The notes beneath the pieces are model-generated. The model ran no database searches. It saw only the letters and a program-made list of their open reading frames with translations, and had not been told where the DNA came from. Below, one piece after another: positions 1 to 11,546 of a stretch of 64,000 bases of DNA. Numbering within the stretch: the first letter of the stretch is position 1; each line of letters opens with the position of its first letter. The stretch is from Omphiscola glabra (taxonomy: Eukaryota > Mollusca > Gastropoda > Lymnaeidae), in NCBI GenBank assembly GCA_964017045.1, contig OZ024797.1:19003307-19067306 (forward strand), read 5' to 3'. The position numbers were made by a program, and so were the translations under genes.

Positions 1-132
1 CAAAAAACTTTGTTTTTAGGGTTTGTTTAATTACAAATATTTCTGCTTTCTAAGTCTTATCATTCTACTACTGTTACTATTCTTTGTGTTCAATGCTTAG
101 TTCAGCTCTGGTATTTCTCTGGGGTCACAGAC

Positions 133-239
133 CTTTGCATCCATTTTAGGATCATCAAAGAAGCCTTCAGGTAAAACTTCTGACATCTTTTTGTTAAGTG
201 AGGTCTCCGCAGCGGCTGGCTCGTCATCCTCAAAGAAAT
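133..239 (-). CDS. ZNF830: ZNF830 orthologue, exon 6 (conserved LPEGFFDDP block); gene continues off the left edge
   Basis: Seen: acceptor TTTTCCAG, then DFFEDDEPAAAETSLNKK, MSEV and LPEGFFDDPKMDAK. The block LPEGFFDDP-x-x-DA is the hallmark of ZNF830 ('ALPEGFFDDPEVDARV' in vertebrates). I place the donor at GTCTGT (132-127) because the family continues after DAR/DAK with a coiled-coil C-terminus that is absent here. If the exon is not spliced it reads 11 more residues to a TAA near 97, giving a truncated product. About 215 residues lie in the window against about 370 in the human protein, so roughly 150 C-terminal residues should be encoded left of base 1. The exact 3' end is uncertain. Confidence 0.85.
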
Positions 240-665
240 CTGGAAAATTCAACAGATAACTCTTGAAATAAAAACAAAAAATTTCTGTGTTTTTCAAAAG
301 TTATTTCTTCCCATATCTTAAGAGAACTAATTTATTTGTTTGTCCTAACTCTACAACTAAAATGAGCCACTGACAACACAAGTTATTTATGGGACCAGAT
401 GCCAATCAAAGTGCATAATAAATTATTTTTTTTAAAAATACCATTTCTCTTCAATTTAAACCAATTTTACTTAAACAGTTGGGTTTTTTCTATTGAAAAA
501 AATTGAATAGTAGAACCTTGAGCGTCTTGAGAATATAAATTTTTATTGTTTTTTTTGTTTTTTTAGATGACTGATTTCTGTGCATATACAATGTTAGTGG
601 AAGTATAACTATTTATCAAGCTATATTAATCAAGCTAACTGGACACTGATATTTTGTTAACTCAC
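240..665 (-). other. ZNF830 intron 5
   Basis: A 426-bp AT-rich intron with a GTGAGT donor and TTTTCCAG acceptor. It has T-runs and no other structure that I can see. Confidence 0.7.
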
Positions 666-856
666 CATCTGGCAGATTATTTCTCGATGACTGGGATGAT
701 TTTGTTGGCGATGCTTCGGATGAATTCACTTTTGTAGTTTCTCTCGTGTTTTTGTCTTCATCTCTGTCCTCGTCACTTTCTTCTGATGATGATGATGAAT
801 AACCTGCTAATAATGCTGCTTTTGCCCTTTCTCTAGCATCAGTTTGGGATACAGGA
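666..856 (-). CDS. ZNF830: ZNF830 orthologue, exon 5 (Ser/acidic low-complexity region)
   Basis: Seen: acceptor ATTTTCAG|T and donor GATG|GTGAGT. The 191 nt encode SPVSQTDARERAKAAL, then a run of five Ser and an acidic stretch (EESDEDRDEDK), then a Ser/Thr-rich tail ending NNLPD. Known: vertebrate ZNF830 has an acidic Glu-rich stretch and Ser-rich segment here, followed by 'LPNDFF', which matches the LPD|DFF made across the exon 5/6 junction. The Ser-acidic region carries many potential CK2 sites. The exon lies about 6.1 kb downstream of exon 4, beyond the satellite-filled intron. Confidence 0.88.
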
Positions 857-2431
857 CTGAAAATGATATTTAGTATAAAAATGTAAGATGACTTTAAAAT
901 CATGTATTCATACTATGCTAAATAAATCACCATGTTTCATACAAGAACTGAAGCTTTTAGAATCTGTAACTATGAATAAATTACTGAATAAATTACTGAA
1001 GAGAACCATATTTTTTTTAATTCACCTCAAATCTAGCCAAAAATTGGAATACAAAAAATCATGCTTAATTTATCCCTCAAGATAAGATTATTTTTTTGAT
1101 CCAAATAAATGGAAATGTATTTTGATTACATTGTACATTTTCAGCACATAAATAAATACATATTTTAACCAAGGCAACACTTTACAATTATAACAATTTA
1201 AACAAAAGACATCTAAAGTATTTCTCTAGCATAAAAACCAGACATCAATTAAAAAAAAATAAACTTCTCATGAAATGGATACACATATTCGGCTCTCTTA
1301 TAACAAAAGCATCCATCTTTTATGTTGAAATTATTTTATTATTTTTAAAAACAATACCCTATAAATGAGTTTTGGACATTATAGCCTGTTTTGATTTTGG
1401 AAGTATCAATAGAGATGATAGTCTGACCATGAGATGGAGGGAGATATAAACTAAAGGCAAATAAGCATGTGCCGAGGTGCCTCGGGCCTTTTAGGGGCAC
1501 AACTACAAAGAATATTTATTTTTTAATAGAAGTGATATTGAAAGAAGTTTAAATATCCATACAACACAATTTATACAAGTGAAAAGAGAAAGAAGTGAGG
1601 GAAATGACTAATATTTTTCCTGGTGTGTTATCATAAAGGGGGCCTTTTGGCCAACCGTTGTGTGATAGCAGGAGAGATGAGAAAACAAAAAGTTTGGGTA
1701 GCATGACAAACTTGATCGTGAAAACAAACGATGTTATTGAGTCCCCCACCCATGTAATTGAAACAATGGAATAAAAATTAAAATGAAAACGTTTGGATGC
1801 ACCAGCACTAAAGGAAACATGAAAACATGTAATGTAAATGTGTGTCAGGGGTCTATTAATGAAGGGACTTTTTGAGGACCACCGCTGCCACTTTTTGGTT
1901 ACAAGCCCTCTACATTCAAAGTTGAAAGTTAAATTTTTTTCCCAAAGCACAACTCTGGAGGCCTCTTAAATATAAATTAATAAAAATTACAATGTCTGTT
2001 ATTTGGGTCAGCGATTAAGCAGCCACAAAATGTGAAACAAAATCGTTTTATTTTATATTGCTCAGTCATACTATGCAGCACTTCATATTGGTTACCGAAA
2101 GATATGGGTGTCATTTGGGAAAGCAGCGCAGCCTACATAGGGAGCCATAGCAAGGACCGTGCGAAGAATGGTGTTCTAATGAGTGGCAACCCCAGCAGTG
2201 CGAAGAATGGTGTTCTAATGAGTGGCAACCCCAGGTGTTAGCCTCAGTGGGGAGGACAAAATCATTAAAAAAAATTTCTAAACATGACTAAGGGGGCGTT
2301 GTCATTTTTGGTCCAATGAGATGAAAATAAAGCCCCTCCCGCTACTTATCTCAATTTTCAACCTTCACCCCAGGTGCCACCTTTTCTTGGCACGGCAGGC
2401 ATATTTAACAAAACTTTTATTGAAACTCAAA
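857..2431. other. Intron 4, part left of the satellite
   Basis: AT-rich intronic sequence. A 39-bp direct duplication lies at about 2159-2236 (core GCGAAGAATGGTGTTCTAAT). No exon that would fit the ZNF830 reading phase was found, and no coding frame here resembles a known protein. Confidence 0.5.
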
Positions 2432-5400
2432 GTACCAGTAAGTGATAGGCAGTGGCATACGATGTACCAGTAAGTGATAGGCAGTGGCATACGATGTACC
2501 AGTAAGTGATAGGCAGTGGCATACGATGTACCAGTAAGTGATAGGCAGTGGCATACGATGTACCAGTAAGTGATAGGCAGTGGCATACGATGTACCAGTA
2601 AGTGATAGGCAGTGGCATACGATGTACCAGTAAGTGATAGGCAGTGGCATACGATGTACCAGTAAGTGATAGGCAGTGGCATACGATGTACCAGTAAGTG
2701 ATAGGCAGTGGCATACGATGTACCAGTAAGTGATAGGCAGTGGCATACGATGTACCAGTAAGTGATAGGCAGTGGCATACGATGTACCAGTAAGTGATAG
2801 GCAGTGGCATACGATGTACCAGTAAGTGATAGGCAGTGGCATACGATGTACCAGTAAGTGATAGGCAGTGGCATACGATGTACCAGTAAGTGATAGGCAG
2901 TGGCATACGATGTACCAGTAAGTGATAGGCAGTGGCATACGATGTACCAGTAAGTGACAGGCAGTGGCATACGATGTACCAGTAAGTGATAGGCAGTGGC
3001 ATACGATGTACCAGTAAGTGATAGGCAGTGGCATACGATGTACCAGTAAGTGATAGGCAGTGGCATACGATGTACCAGTAAGTGATAGGCAGTGGCATAC
3101 GATGTACCAGTAAGTGATAGGCAGCGGCATACGATGTACCAGTAAGTGATAGGCAGTGGCATACGATGTACCAGTAAGTGATAGGCAGTGGCCTACGATG
3201 TACCAGTAAGTGATAGGCAGTGGCATACGATGTACCAGTAAGTGATAGGCAGCGGCATACGATGTACCAGTAAGTGATAGGCAGTGGCATACGATGTACC
3301 AGTAAGTGATAGGCAGTGGCATACGATGTACCAGTAAGTGATAGGCAGTGGCATACGATGTACCAGTAAGTGATAGGCAGTGGCATACGATGTACCAGTA
3401 AGTGATAGGCAGCGGCATACGATGTACCAGTAAGTGACAGGCAGTGGCATACGATGTACCAGTAAGTGATAGGCAGTGGCATACGATGTACCAGTAAGTG
3501 ATAGGCAGTGGCATACGATGTACCAGTAAGTGATAGGCAGTGGCATACGATGTACCAGTAAGTGATAGGCAGTGGCATACGATGTACCAGTAAGTGATAG
3601 GCAGCGGCATACGATGTACCAGTAAGTGACAGGCAGTGGCATACGATGTACCAGTAAGTGATAGGCAGTGGCATACGACGTACCAGTAAGTGATAGGCAG
3701 TGGCATACGACGTACCAGTAAGTGATAGGCAGCGGCATACGATGTACCAGTAAGTGATAGGCAGCGGCATACGATGTACCAGTAAGTGATAGGCAGTGGC
3801 ATACGATGTACCAGTAAGTGATAGGCAGTGGCATACGATGTACCAGTAAGTGATAGGCAGTGGCATACGATGTACCAGTAAGTGATAGGCAGTGGCATAC
3901 GATGTACCAGTAAGTGATAGGCAGTGGCATACGATGTACCAGTAAGTGATAGGCAGTGGCATACGATGTACCAGTAAGTGACAGGCAGTGGCATACGATG
4001 TACCAGTAAGTGATAGGCAGTGGCATACGATGTACCAGTAAGTGATAGGCAGTGGCATACGATGTACCAGTAAGTGATAGGCAGTGGCATACGATGTACC
4101 AGTAAGTGATAGGCAGTGGCATACGATGTACCAGTAAGTGATAGGCAGCGGCATACGATGTACCAGTAAGTGATAGGCAGTGGCATACGATGTACCAGTA
4201 AGTGATAGGCAGTGGCATACGATGTACCAGTAAGTGATAGGCAGTGGCATACGATGTACCAGTAAGTGATAGGCAGCGGCATACGATGTACCAGTAAGTG
4301 ATAGGCAGTGGCATACGATGTACCAGTAAGTGATAGGCAGTGGCATACGATGTACCAGTAAGTTAGGCAGTGGCATACGATGTACCAGTAAGTGATAGGC
4401 AGTGGCATACGATGTACCAGTAAGTGATAGGCAGCGGCATACGATGTACCAGTAAGTGACAGGCAGTGGCATACGATGTACCAGTAAGTGATAGGCAGTG
4501 GCATACGATGTACCAGTAAGTGACAGGCAGTGGCATACGATGTACCAGTAAGTGACAGGCAGTGGCATACGATGTACCAGTAAGTGACAGGCGGTGGCAT
4601 ACGATGTACCAGTAAGTGACAGGCGGTGGCATACGATGTACCAGTAAGTGACAGGCGGTGGCATACGATGTACCAGTAAGTGACAGGCGGTGGCATACGA
4701 TGTACCAGTAAGTGACAGGCGGTGGCATACGATGTACCAGTAAGTGACAGGCAGTGGCATACGATGTACCAGTAAGTGACAGGCGGTGGCATACGATGTA
4801 CCAGTAAGTGACAGGCGGTGGCATACGATGTACCAGTAAGTGACAGGCGGTGGCATACGATGTACCAGTAAGTGACAGCCGGTGGCATACGATGTACCAG
4901 TAAGTGACAGGCAGCGGCATACGATGTACCAGTAAGTGACAGGCAGTGGCATACGATGTACCAGTAAGTGACAGGCAGCGGCATACGATGTACCAGTAAG
5001 TGACAGGCAGCGGCATACGATGTACCAGTAAGTGACAGGCAGCGGCATACGATGTACCAGTAAGTGACAGGCGGCGGCATACGATGTACCAGTAAGTGAC
5101 AGGCGGTGGCATATGATGTACCAGTAAGTGACAGGCGGTGGCATACGATGTACCAGTAAGTGACAGGCGGTGGCATACGGTGTACCAGTAAGTGACAGGC
5201 GGTGGCATACGATGTACCAGTAAGTGACAGGCAGTGGCATACGATGTACCAGTAAGTGACAGGCAGTGGCATACGATGTACCAGTAAGTGACAGGCGGTG
5301 GCGTACGATGTACCAGTAAGTGACAGGCAGTGGCATACGATGTACCAGTAAGTGACAGGCAGTGGCATACGATGTACCAGTAAGTGACAGGCAGTGGCAT

Positions 5401-6462
5401 ACGATGTACCAGTAAGTGACAGGCAGTGGCATACGATGTACCAGTAAGTGACAGGCAGTGGCATACGATGTACCAGTAAGTGACAGGCAGTGGCATACGA
5501 TGTACCAGTAAGTGACAGGCAGTGGCATACGATGTACCAGTAAGTGACAGGCAGTGGCATACGATGTACCAGCAAGTGACAGGCAGTGGCATACGATGTA
5601 CCAGTAAGTGACAGGCAGTGGCATACGATGTACCAGTAAGTGACAGGCAGTGGCATACGATGTACCAGTAAGTTACAGGCAGTGGCATACGATGTACCAG
5701 TAAGTGACAGGCAGTGGCATACGATGTACCAGTAAGTGACAGGCGGTGGCGTACGATGTACCAGTAAGTGACAGGCAGTGGCATACGATGTACCAGTAAG
5801 TGACAGGCAGTGGCATACGATGTACCAGTAAGTGACAGGCAGTGGCATACGATGTACCAGTAAGTGACAGGCAGTGGCATACGATGTACCAGTAAGTGAC
5901 AGGCAGTGGCATACGATGTACCAGTAAGTGACAGGCAGTGGCATACGATGTACCAGTAAGTGACAGGCAGTGGCATACGATGTACCAGTAAGTGACAGGC
6001 AGTGGCATACGATGTACCAGCAAGTGACAGGCAGTGGCATACGATGTACCAGTAAGTGACAGGCAGTGGCATACGATGTACCAGTAAGTGACAGGCAGTG
6101 GCATACGATGTACCAGTAAGTGACAGGCAGTGGCATACGATGTACCAGTAAGTGACAAGCAGTGGCATACGATGTACCAGTAAGTGACAGGCAGCGGCAT
6201 ACGATGTACCAGTAAGTGACAGGCAGTGGCATACGATGTACCAGTAAGTGACAGGCAGTGGCATACGATGTACCAGTAAGTGACAGGCAGTGGCATACGA
6301 TGTACCAGTAAGTGACAGGCAGTGGCATACGATGTACCAGTAAGTGACAGGCAGTGGCATACGATGTACCAGTAAGTGACAGGCAGTGGCATACGATGTA
6401 CCAGTAAGTGATAGGCAGTGGCATACGATGTACCAGTAAGTGATAGGCAGTGGCATACGATG
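2432..6462. repeat. 4.0-kb satellite array, about 126 copies of a 32-bp unit, inside ZNF830 intron 4
   Basis: Seen: head-to-tail copies of a 32-bp unit containing TACCAGTAAGTGATAGGCAG followed by TGGCATACGATG. One unit near 4361-4374 is 3 bp shorter. Two classes occupy different blocks: GATAGGCAG units dominate from 2432 to about 4460 and again in the last two copies, while GACAGGCAG or GACAGGCGG units fill about 4450-6400. The unit has no stop codon in any minus-strand frame and 32 is not a multiple of 3, so three huge overlapping frames exist, each with a 32-residue period. These are not genes. The array sits between exons 5 and 4 and must be removed by splicing. The plus strand repeats GTAAGT, a consensus donor hexamer but antisense to the gene. 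The sense strand repeats GTACAT, the hexamer used by the exon 3 donor. Confidence 0.97.
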
Positions 6463-6528
6463 GGGTTTGAGGAAGGGGTGGTCTGCCCTGGGAGGCAGTT
6501 TTTTCTTTATATTGAGTGTCTGTATTTT

Positions 6529-6609
6529 GTGCTAACTGATGAGATTTTTTTGTTTAAAAAAAAAAAATAAAAAAAAAAAAATAAAAAAAAAAAAATAAAA
6601 AAAAAAAAA

Positions 6610-6661
<52 letters not shown>

Positions 6662-6674
6662 CATCAGTTAGCAC
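6529..6674. repeat. Hairpin: perfect inverted repeat around a poly-A tract
   Basis: Seen: GTGCTAACTGATGAGA at 6529 and its exact reverse complement ending at 6674, extended by T7/A-rich continuations. They enclose about 100 bp of almost pure A broken by single T bases. A degenerate third copy of the left arm (GTGCTAACGAGATTTTTTTG) follows at about 6681-6700. It lies 67 bp right of the satellite in intron 4. It may be a decayed foldback element or a retro-insertion tail; no target duplication is clear. Confidence 0.8.
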
Positions 6675-6915
6675 TCATCAGTGCTAACGAGATTTTTTTG
6701 TTAAAAGCTTGAAGCATCGTGAAGGGCAGCAATTCTAGCTATGCCACTGCTGGTATGACATTAAGAAATATTTTTTTTCAAGAGAGGCCTCATAATGTCT
6801 ACTGCCTTGGAGCCTCAGACAGTCTTAATCTGGCAGTGGTGGAGCCTCCGGTAGTCTTAATCTGGCACTAATGGTGACCACAAAAATTTTCTAGTACTAG
6901 TACCATAATACTCAC

Positions 6916-6934
6916 CTTTCTGAATTAGCTGTTC
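6916..6934 (-). CDS. ZNF830: ZNF830 orthologue, exon 4 (19-nt microexon)
   Basis: Seen: a 19-base exon bounded by a strong acceptor (poly-T then CAG) and a consensus donor (AAAG|GTGAGT). With the last base of exon 3 it encodes G-T-A-N-S-E and the first two bases of Ser. Both junction phases (1 in, 2 out) fit exactly, so it restores the frame between exons 3 and 5. Inferred: skipping it would shift the frame, so inclusion is either constitutive or a switch for a truncated form. No protein motif lies in it. Confidence 0.8.
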
Positions 6935-7066
6935 CTGAAAAAAAAAGATAAAATAAGCTCTTAAAACAGGTTCCTTAAGGAAGGAAATAAGAAATCTTAA
7001 TCACTGTGATAATTTATGTGTGTTTAAAATGAATTTTTGCCAAAAGACTATTCAATGCGTATGTAC

Positions 7067-7181
7067 CCGTTTTTAATTTTTTAGTGTCTGTTGATGAATT
7101 ATCTGTGTCTCCTTTCCTTTTTAAAGATGCTGACAAATGTTCTGGCTTCACTGGGCCCTGTGTCTTTAATGCTATAACTCG
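7067..7181 (-). CDS. ZNF830: ZNF830 orthologue, exon 3 (basic linker)
   Basis: Seen: acceptor CTATTCCAG, then 38 codons beginning RVIALKTQGP and ending with TKKLKT plus one base, then donor GTACAT. The sequence is Lys/Ser/Thr-rich with KRK and KKLK patches that could serve nuclear import. Known: in vertebrates the zinc finger is followed by 'KVAELK' and a KRK-containing linker ('VKRAK'), which this matches in position and character. Intron 2 (7182-7428) is 247 bp and intron 3 (6935-7066) is 132 bp. Confidence 0.85.
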
Positions 7182-7428
7182 CTGGAATAGAAGCAATAAG
7201 TAATGAGAAAAGATTAATTGATTCAGTAAACTCACACAGGTCAGGGAATTTTAATATTTAGCACTTATTTGGTAAACCAGAATTTGAAGTACAGTTAACC
7301 TCTGACCTGACATGTGATAAATGTTTGTGTTTTCAAACTATTAAAAGCTGAATGAATGTAGTTTTTTTGTCCTTTTTTTTTTTATCCAGTATTCTACTAT
7401 GAGCTAAACATATCAAGTTTTTAGTTAC

Positions 7429-7528
7429 CTCTTTATGTTGCTTACTCTGTATGTGTGCTATCCACAACAAATCATTTTTAATGACATTGCTACAAACTAT
7501 GCAAATCAGCTGGTTTAGACTGTTGTAC
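7429..7528 (-). CDS. ZNF830: ZNF830 orthologue, exon 2 (C2H2 zinc finger)
   Basis: Seen: 100 nt between an acceptor (TTCGTACAG) and a donor (GAG|GTAACT), too short for a usual ORF list. It reads Y-N-S-L-N-Q-L, then CIVCSNVIKNDLLWIAH, then IQSKQHKE. The zinc ligands fit C-x2-C-x12-H-x5-H with a Trp before the first His, at about residues 47, 50, 63 and 69. Known: this is the U1-like/matrin-type C2H2 finger of ZNF830 ('LLW..H..GKQH'). The canonical Gly before Lys is Ser here. The exon follows exon 1 in phase (AA|G = Lys) and runs into exon 3 in phase 0. The finger is probably used for RNA or protein binding in the nucleus. Confidence 0.9.
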
Positions 7529-7908
7529 CTGTACGAAAATAGAATAAAGCATTTTTTAAAATTGTCTTTCTATAAAAAAAAATTATAACAGTAGGCTTAA
7601 TGATAACAAAACCGATTTAATGAGTAATAATTTAATAAAAATATATTTTTTAAATTTTTTCAAAATCTTGGACATGGCATTGGCACCTTGCATTACTCAA
7701 TTAAATTTAAATATGTGTATTAATGTTTCATGAATGAATAGGATGCTGTTAGTATTTTCAGTAGGCTCATTGATACCGACTTAAATTAAAAGTTAATAAC
7801 TAGGCCGTACATGTTTTATTACAGGTTAAATCATAAATAAAATCAAAAATATAAAGTCAGAATCCATTTATTAAAATGATGGTCCACTTACGCTTTACGA
7901 CTCACCCT

Positions 7909-8161
7909 GTTTCTGTGCATGGGTGAACTCCCCTTTGTTTATTCAGGTATTGTTACTGGAGTTAACTGTTGTTTTTCTTATTAATAAATATTTTGAGTGA
8001 TGAATTTTAAAGTTATATTTCAAAAATTTATTTATACCGGGTATTAAAAAATTCATCAATCAAAAAATTCCATCCGCATATTAATATATTTAAAAAAGAA
8101 TAGTTAACTCTAATAACAAATTATGAATTTACAAGGGAGAGTTCCCCCATACACAGAAAAT
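7909..8161. repeat. Foldback/MITE-like inverted repeat in ZNF830 intron 1
   Basis: Seen: the left arm begins TTTCTGTGCATGGGTGAACT and the right arm ends in its diverged reverse complement (AGTTCCCCCATACACAGAAA). Homology continues inward through GGAGTTAACTGTTG / AATAGTTAACTCTAA and GATGAATTTT / AAATTCATC, so each arm is about 100 bp. No coding capacity. This is consistent with an old MITE or foldback element; family unknown. Confidence 0.65.
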
Positions 8162-8212
8162 CACAATAAAACTGTCAAGTATAAATTAGATAAAATTCCA
8201 AAGAAAACATAA

Positions 8213-8310
8213 ATTATAGCGCATGACGAGAATGGCGGAGTCCGTTCACAAAATGTGAGCGGAGTCCGTTCACAAAATGTGATACTAATACTCGCGTCAA
8301 GTGCTATAAT
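8213..8310. repeat. Small inverted repeat with internal tandem duplication (intron 1)
   Basis: Seen: ATTATAGCGCATGACGAG at the left and CTCGCGTCAAGTGCTATAAT at the right form imperfect terminal inverted repeats. Between them the segment GGAGTCCGTTCACAAAATGT is duplicated in tandem. It lies just right of the 7909-8161 foldback. Confidence 0.6.
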
Positions 8311-8582
8311 CTATAACTCTTATTTTAGTGATAATTGTAGTATAGGGCTTTTATTTTCAGTATTGATTAATGCTAATTTTATGAAGTAAATTATAAATAA
8401 ATTGTATCTTATCTAACAATGCACTATGTATACAAATTAAGTAGTAGTCTCTCATGTGTTACCAAAGATATAGAGTACAAAGTACGGCAGTAAGGGCTCT
8501 CAGATTTTCAACTAGTCAAAAGACAGTACTTTTAGCATTTTTTTTTTTCACCGGTGTTCATCTTGGAGTTGGAGAATCAGCA

Positions 8583-8751
8583 AGTTAACTTAAACGTTAA
8601 CTTAAACGTTAACTTAAACGTTAACTTAAACGTTTATTTAAACGTTAACTTAAACGTTAACTTAAACGTTAACTTAAACGTTAACTTAAACGTTAACTTA
8701 AACGTTAACTTAAATGTTAACTTAAACGTTTACTTAAACGTTAACTTAAGT
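8583..8751. repeat. 12-bp minisatellite GTTAACTTAAAC (about 14 copies)
   Basis: Seen: repeats of GTTAACTTAAAC. Each unit carries the palindromes GTTAAC and, across the junction, AACGTT. A few units have TTTA in place of TTAA. It lies in intron 1 of the ZNF830 orthologue. The open frame it creates (N-V-N-L repeats) is an artefact. Confidence 0.9.
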
Positions 8752-9299
8752 ATGCTTTTCCTTTTTCATTTCTTTTGAAAATAGCAAGTTGAATTTTAAT
8801 AAAATGAATTTTAAAATACTTCATAATTATAATTATAAATAAAAACCGTATGGATCATCGGCCGGATGTCATCAGTTAGATTTAGTTTCTGACATGAGTA
8901 ATGGGCTAATTCAGACTATTGGTGCCATTAGGGATACATTTAGTTTTAGGGTTCAGGTTAGGTTTAGTGACGGTGAATTATAAAATTTCACTGTCGTGGC
9001 AACCTAAATGGAAGCTGTGTGATATGTCATGGCATCAACTGTCTGAACTTACCGAGTAATGATTAGTGACAGTGAAGCAGGAAAGTTATCACACACATCG
9101 TTCCGTTCAGGTCCAACAATTTTGCTATTCACTGTAAGTTAAGTCCAGTCCAGTGAGACAACTCTTAGCAAAACCCATACTGAATACTCCGAGCAAATTT
9201 ATCCCAGGTATAGCCAAATTTGGCTATTTCATACAAGGAGTACCTTGACTTCATGTGCGTGTTTATTGGGAGTCACTTCCCTTTATTTTATTTTTTATA

Positions 9300-11380
9300 G
9301 AGTTACATTTTCATTAATATGACGGTGGCATATTTTTATTGGTTGATTAATTATCATTTTAAAATTTTCATTGGTTGGCTTATCAGTATGTTAATGTGCT
9401 CCGCCATTTTATGAAATGAATTTGGATGATGACCAGAATGTGTTTCATTAATTTTTTTATATTATTGTCGATGGAAACTGAAATAAAGTGTGTAAAAGTG
9501 TATTCCATGAAACTGTAAGTTGGGTTTTCATTATTTCTTTATTTTATAATTAATTTTGGCCATTTTTCTTTAGTTCGCGGGTCGAGGCAACCAAGATGGC
9601 GGCCATAGTTAGGTATTTCAAAGGTCTCACGCGCACGCGGTCTGCGCATATGGAAAAATAACGCAAAACTTGTGCTGCCATTTTTACATTCGTTTCAGTG
9701 ATTATCTGGTTTTTTTGCGTTTTACGTCACAGTTTTCTAATAATAAACTAATTTGTCGTCGGTGACGTAGAGCGCATATTTTTCCAAACACGGTGATACC
9801 ATTTTTGAAGCATGGAATATTTTGTCAGTGGCAATATATTTATCCTAGTGCCGGCATGTACTTAATAGCTTATTACTTTTTAATGTCTACTCGTACCACA
9901 TTGCTTTTTATCGTACCACTACTTGATAAATTCACAAATAGGAATAACTTTATTTCGTTAATAATGACTATTTCACTTAAAAGTTATGCAATTAACTCTG
10001 TAAATAAAAATGCTAATTATCACTGGTTATCTCCCCTCTCAACAAAAATTGGGTTGTCGGAAATGGCTCTTCTCATCAATTTTATATAATGATATAAAAA
10101 TATTTTCATTATTGTTCATATCGAAAAATCCACTAAGCACTAACCAATTAATTAATAAGAAACAGTTTTACAATATCATTAGAAGTTAATACAACTAAAT
10201 AATTCAAGACGTTTATATAAATTTTAGTTTTTGTAATCTGTTGAATTTCTGACAAGTTTTGTCCCTTGATATAAATAAATGGCTTTTATAACTATACGGT
10301 ATAATAGTAAATTAATACATAATATAGCATCAATTTACGTTAAAAACTGTGTAAGTTTATTTAGTTAATGTCTAAACATTTGATCTGTTCTTTACTGAAC
10401 CAATAATAGGAATAATAATAATTTTATCCTTTCACTAGGGACATTAAAATTAAACAGAATATATTTACTTTTACTACATTATACTAAATTTAACTATTAC
10501 TACAACCACACTTACATGCCTAATTAAAGTTAGTATCTTTTTAATTTAATAAGGTATTAAAATATAAATTTTAAATAATTGTTAAGTTAATGTAACATTC
10601 TAATACTTACCCTTCTTACTGTGTGTCCTTACCATTAGTATTAGTCTTATAACTTATGGATGATTTTAATTTTTTTGAGTAATTTTTATGTATATTATAA
10701 ATTATAATTATATCCATCAATTTTATATATAAAAAAGAATACTTACCTTTTTATAAATATGATAATTGATTTAAAATTCAACAATAGCTTAGTAAAATTA
10801 GTTTAAATTACATAAACATGTTATTTTCAGCTTTTTTTCTTCAGAAATAATTATTGTTCCAATTTTTCCATTCACTTTTTTTGTCACATACCCACAAATA
10901 AAATTATCCAAAATGCAAATTCTTGATGTTATGTAAAAGTTTTGTTGTTCATTGAGTTGTATATTGCATTGAGAATGTCTCCTGAAAATTTAGTTGCATT
11001 ATCTTTTCAAATAAAAAAGTTGTTGGCAAAATAAGGCAGAAATTTGGAAAGTCGGTGACAAGTTTTTACAATTAAATACAAAGTCAAAGATAAAGAAGGG
11101 GGTTAAAAAATTCACCAAAAAAATCATAACTTTATTTCTATAAAAGCTAGGAAGATGAAATTGGTATTTTTGCAAAGCTTATAGCTAGCCCTTTAAAATG
11201 ATGTATCATTTATGTCAATAGGACAATATTGAAAATTTCTGTCAAAGTACCTACCATAGTAAAATGTGAGGTACTTCTTGTGCGAATTTACCTCAAATTT
11301 TAATGATACATAATTTATGATAAATAAATAAACTGAATTAGAATTGTAGGCTAATTCAGATATATGGTACATCATCATTA
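9300..11380. other. Intron 1 / promoter-side AT-rich DNA without recognisable genes
   Basis: AT-rich non-coding sequence. It includes one GC-richer stretch (about 9575-9660) with CAACCAAGATGGCGGCCAT, whose relative CAACCAAGATGACGGCCATGG lies at about 11470-11490 next to a GGTTCAGGTTAGGG mini-repeat. This suggests a small duplicated element on both sides of intron 1. No exon was identified. Confidence 0.4.
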
Positions 11381-11480
11381 GGTTTAGGGATAGATTTAGG
11401 GTTCAGGTTAGGGTGAGGGATAGATATAGGGTTCAGGTTAGGGCTAGGGTGAGGAATAAATTTAGGGTTCAGGCAACCAA
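11381..11480. repeat. Degenerate TTAGGGTTCAGG mini-repeat
   Basis: Seen: several copies of TTTAGGGTTCAGGTTAGGG and related phrases. A relative with the same left context (GGCTAATTCAGA) occurs at about 8900-8970. The TTAGGG words resemble telomere repeats but are too interrupted to be interstitial telomere. Confidence 0.6.
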
Positions 11481-11546
11481 GATGACGGCCATGGTAAAAA
11501 ACGCGGTACAATCTAAACGAATGTACCGAATTGTAATATAACTTAC

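Noticed and set aside
2417..6456. Very long minus-strand open frames (up to 1335 codons) rich in Tyr, His, Leu and Cys
   Set aside because: They are produced by a stop-free 32-bp satellite unit cycling through all three frames. Several such frames overlap on the same strand, and the array lies within an intron of a real gene.
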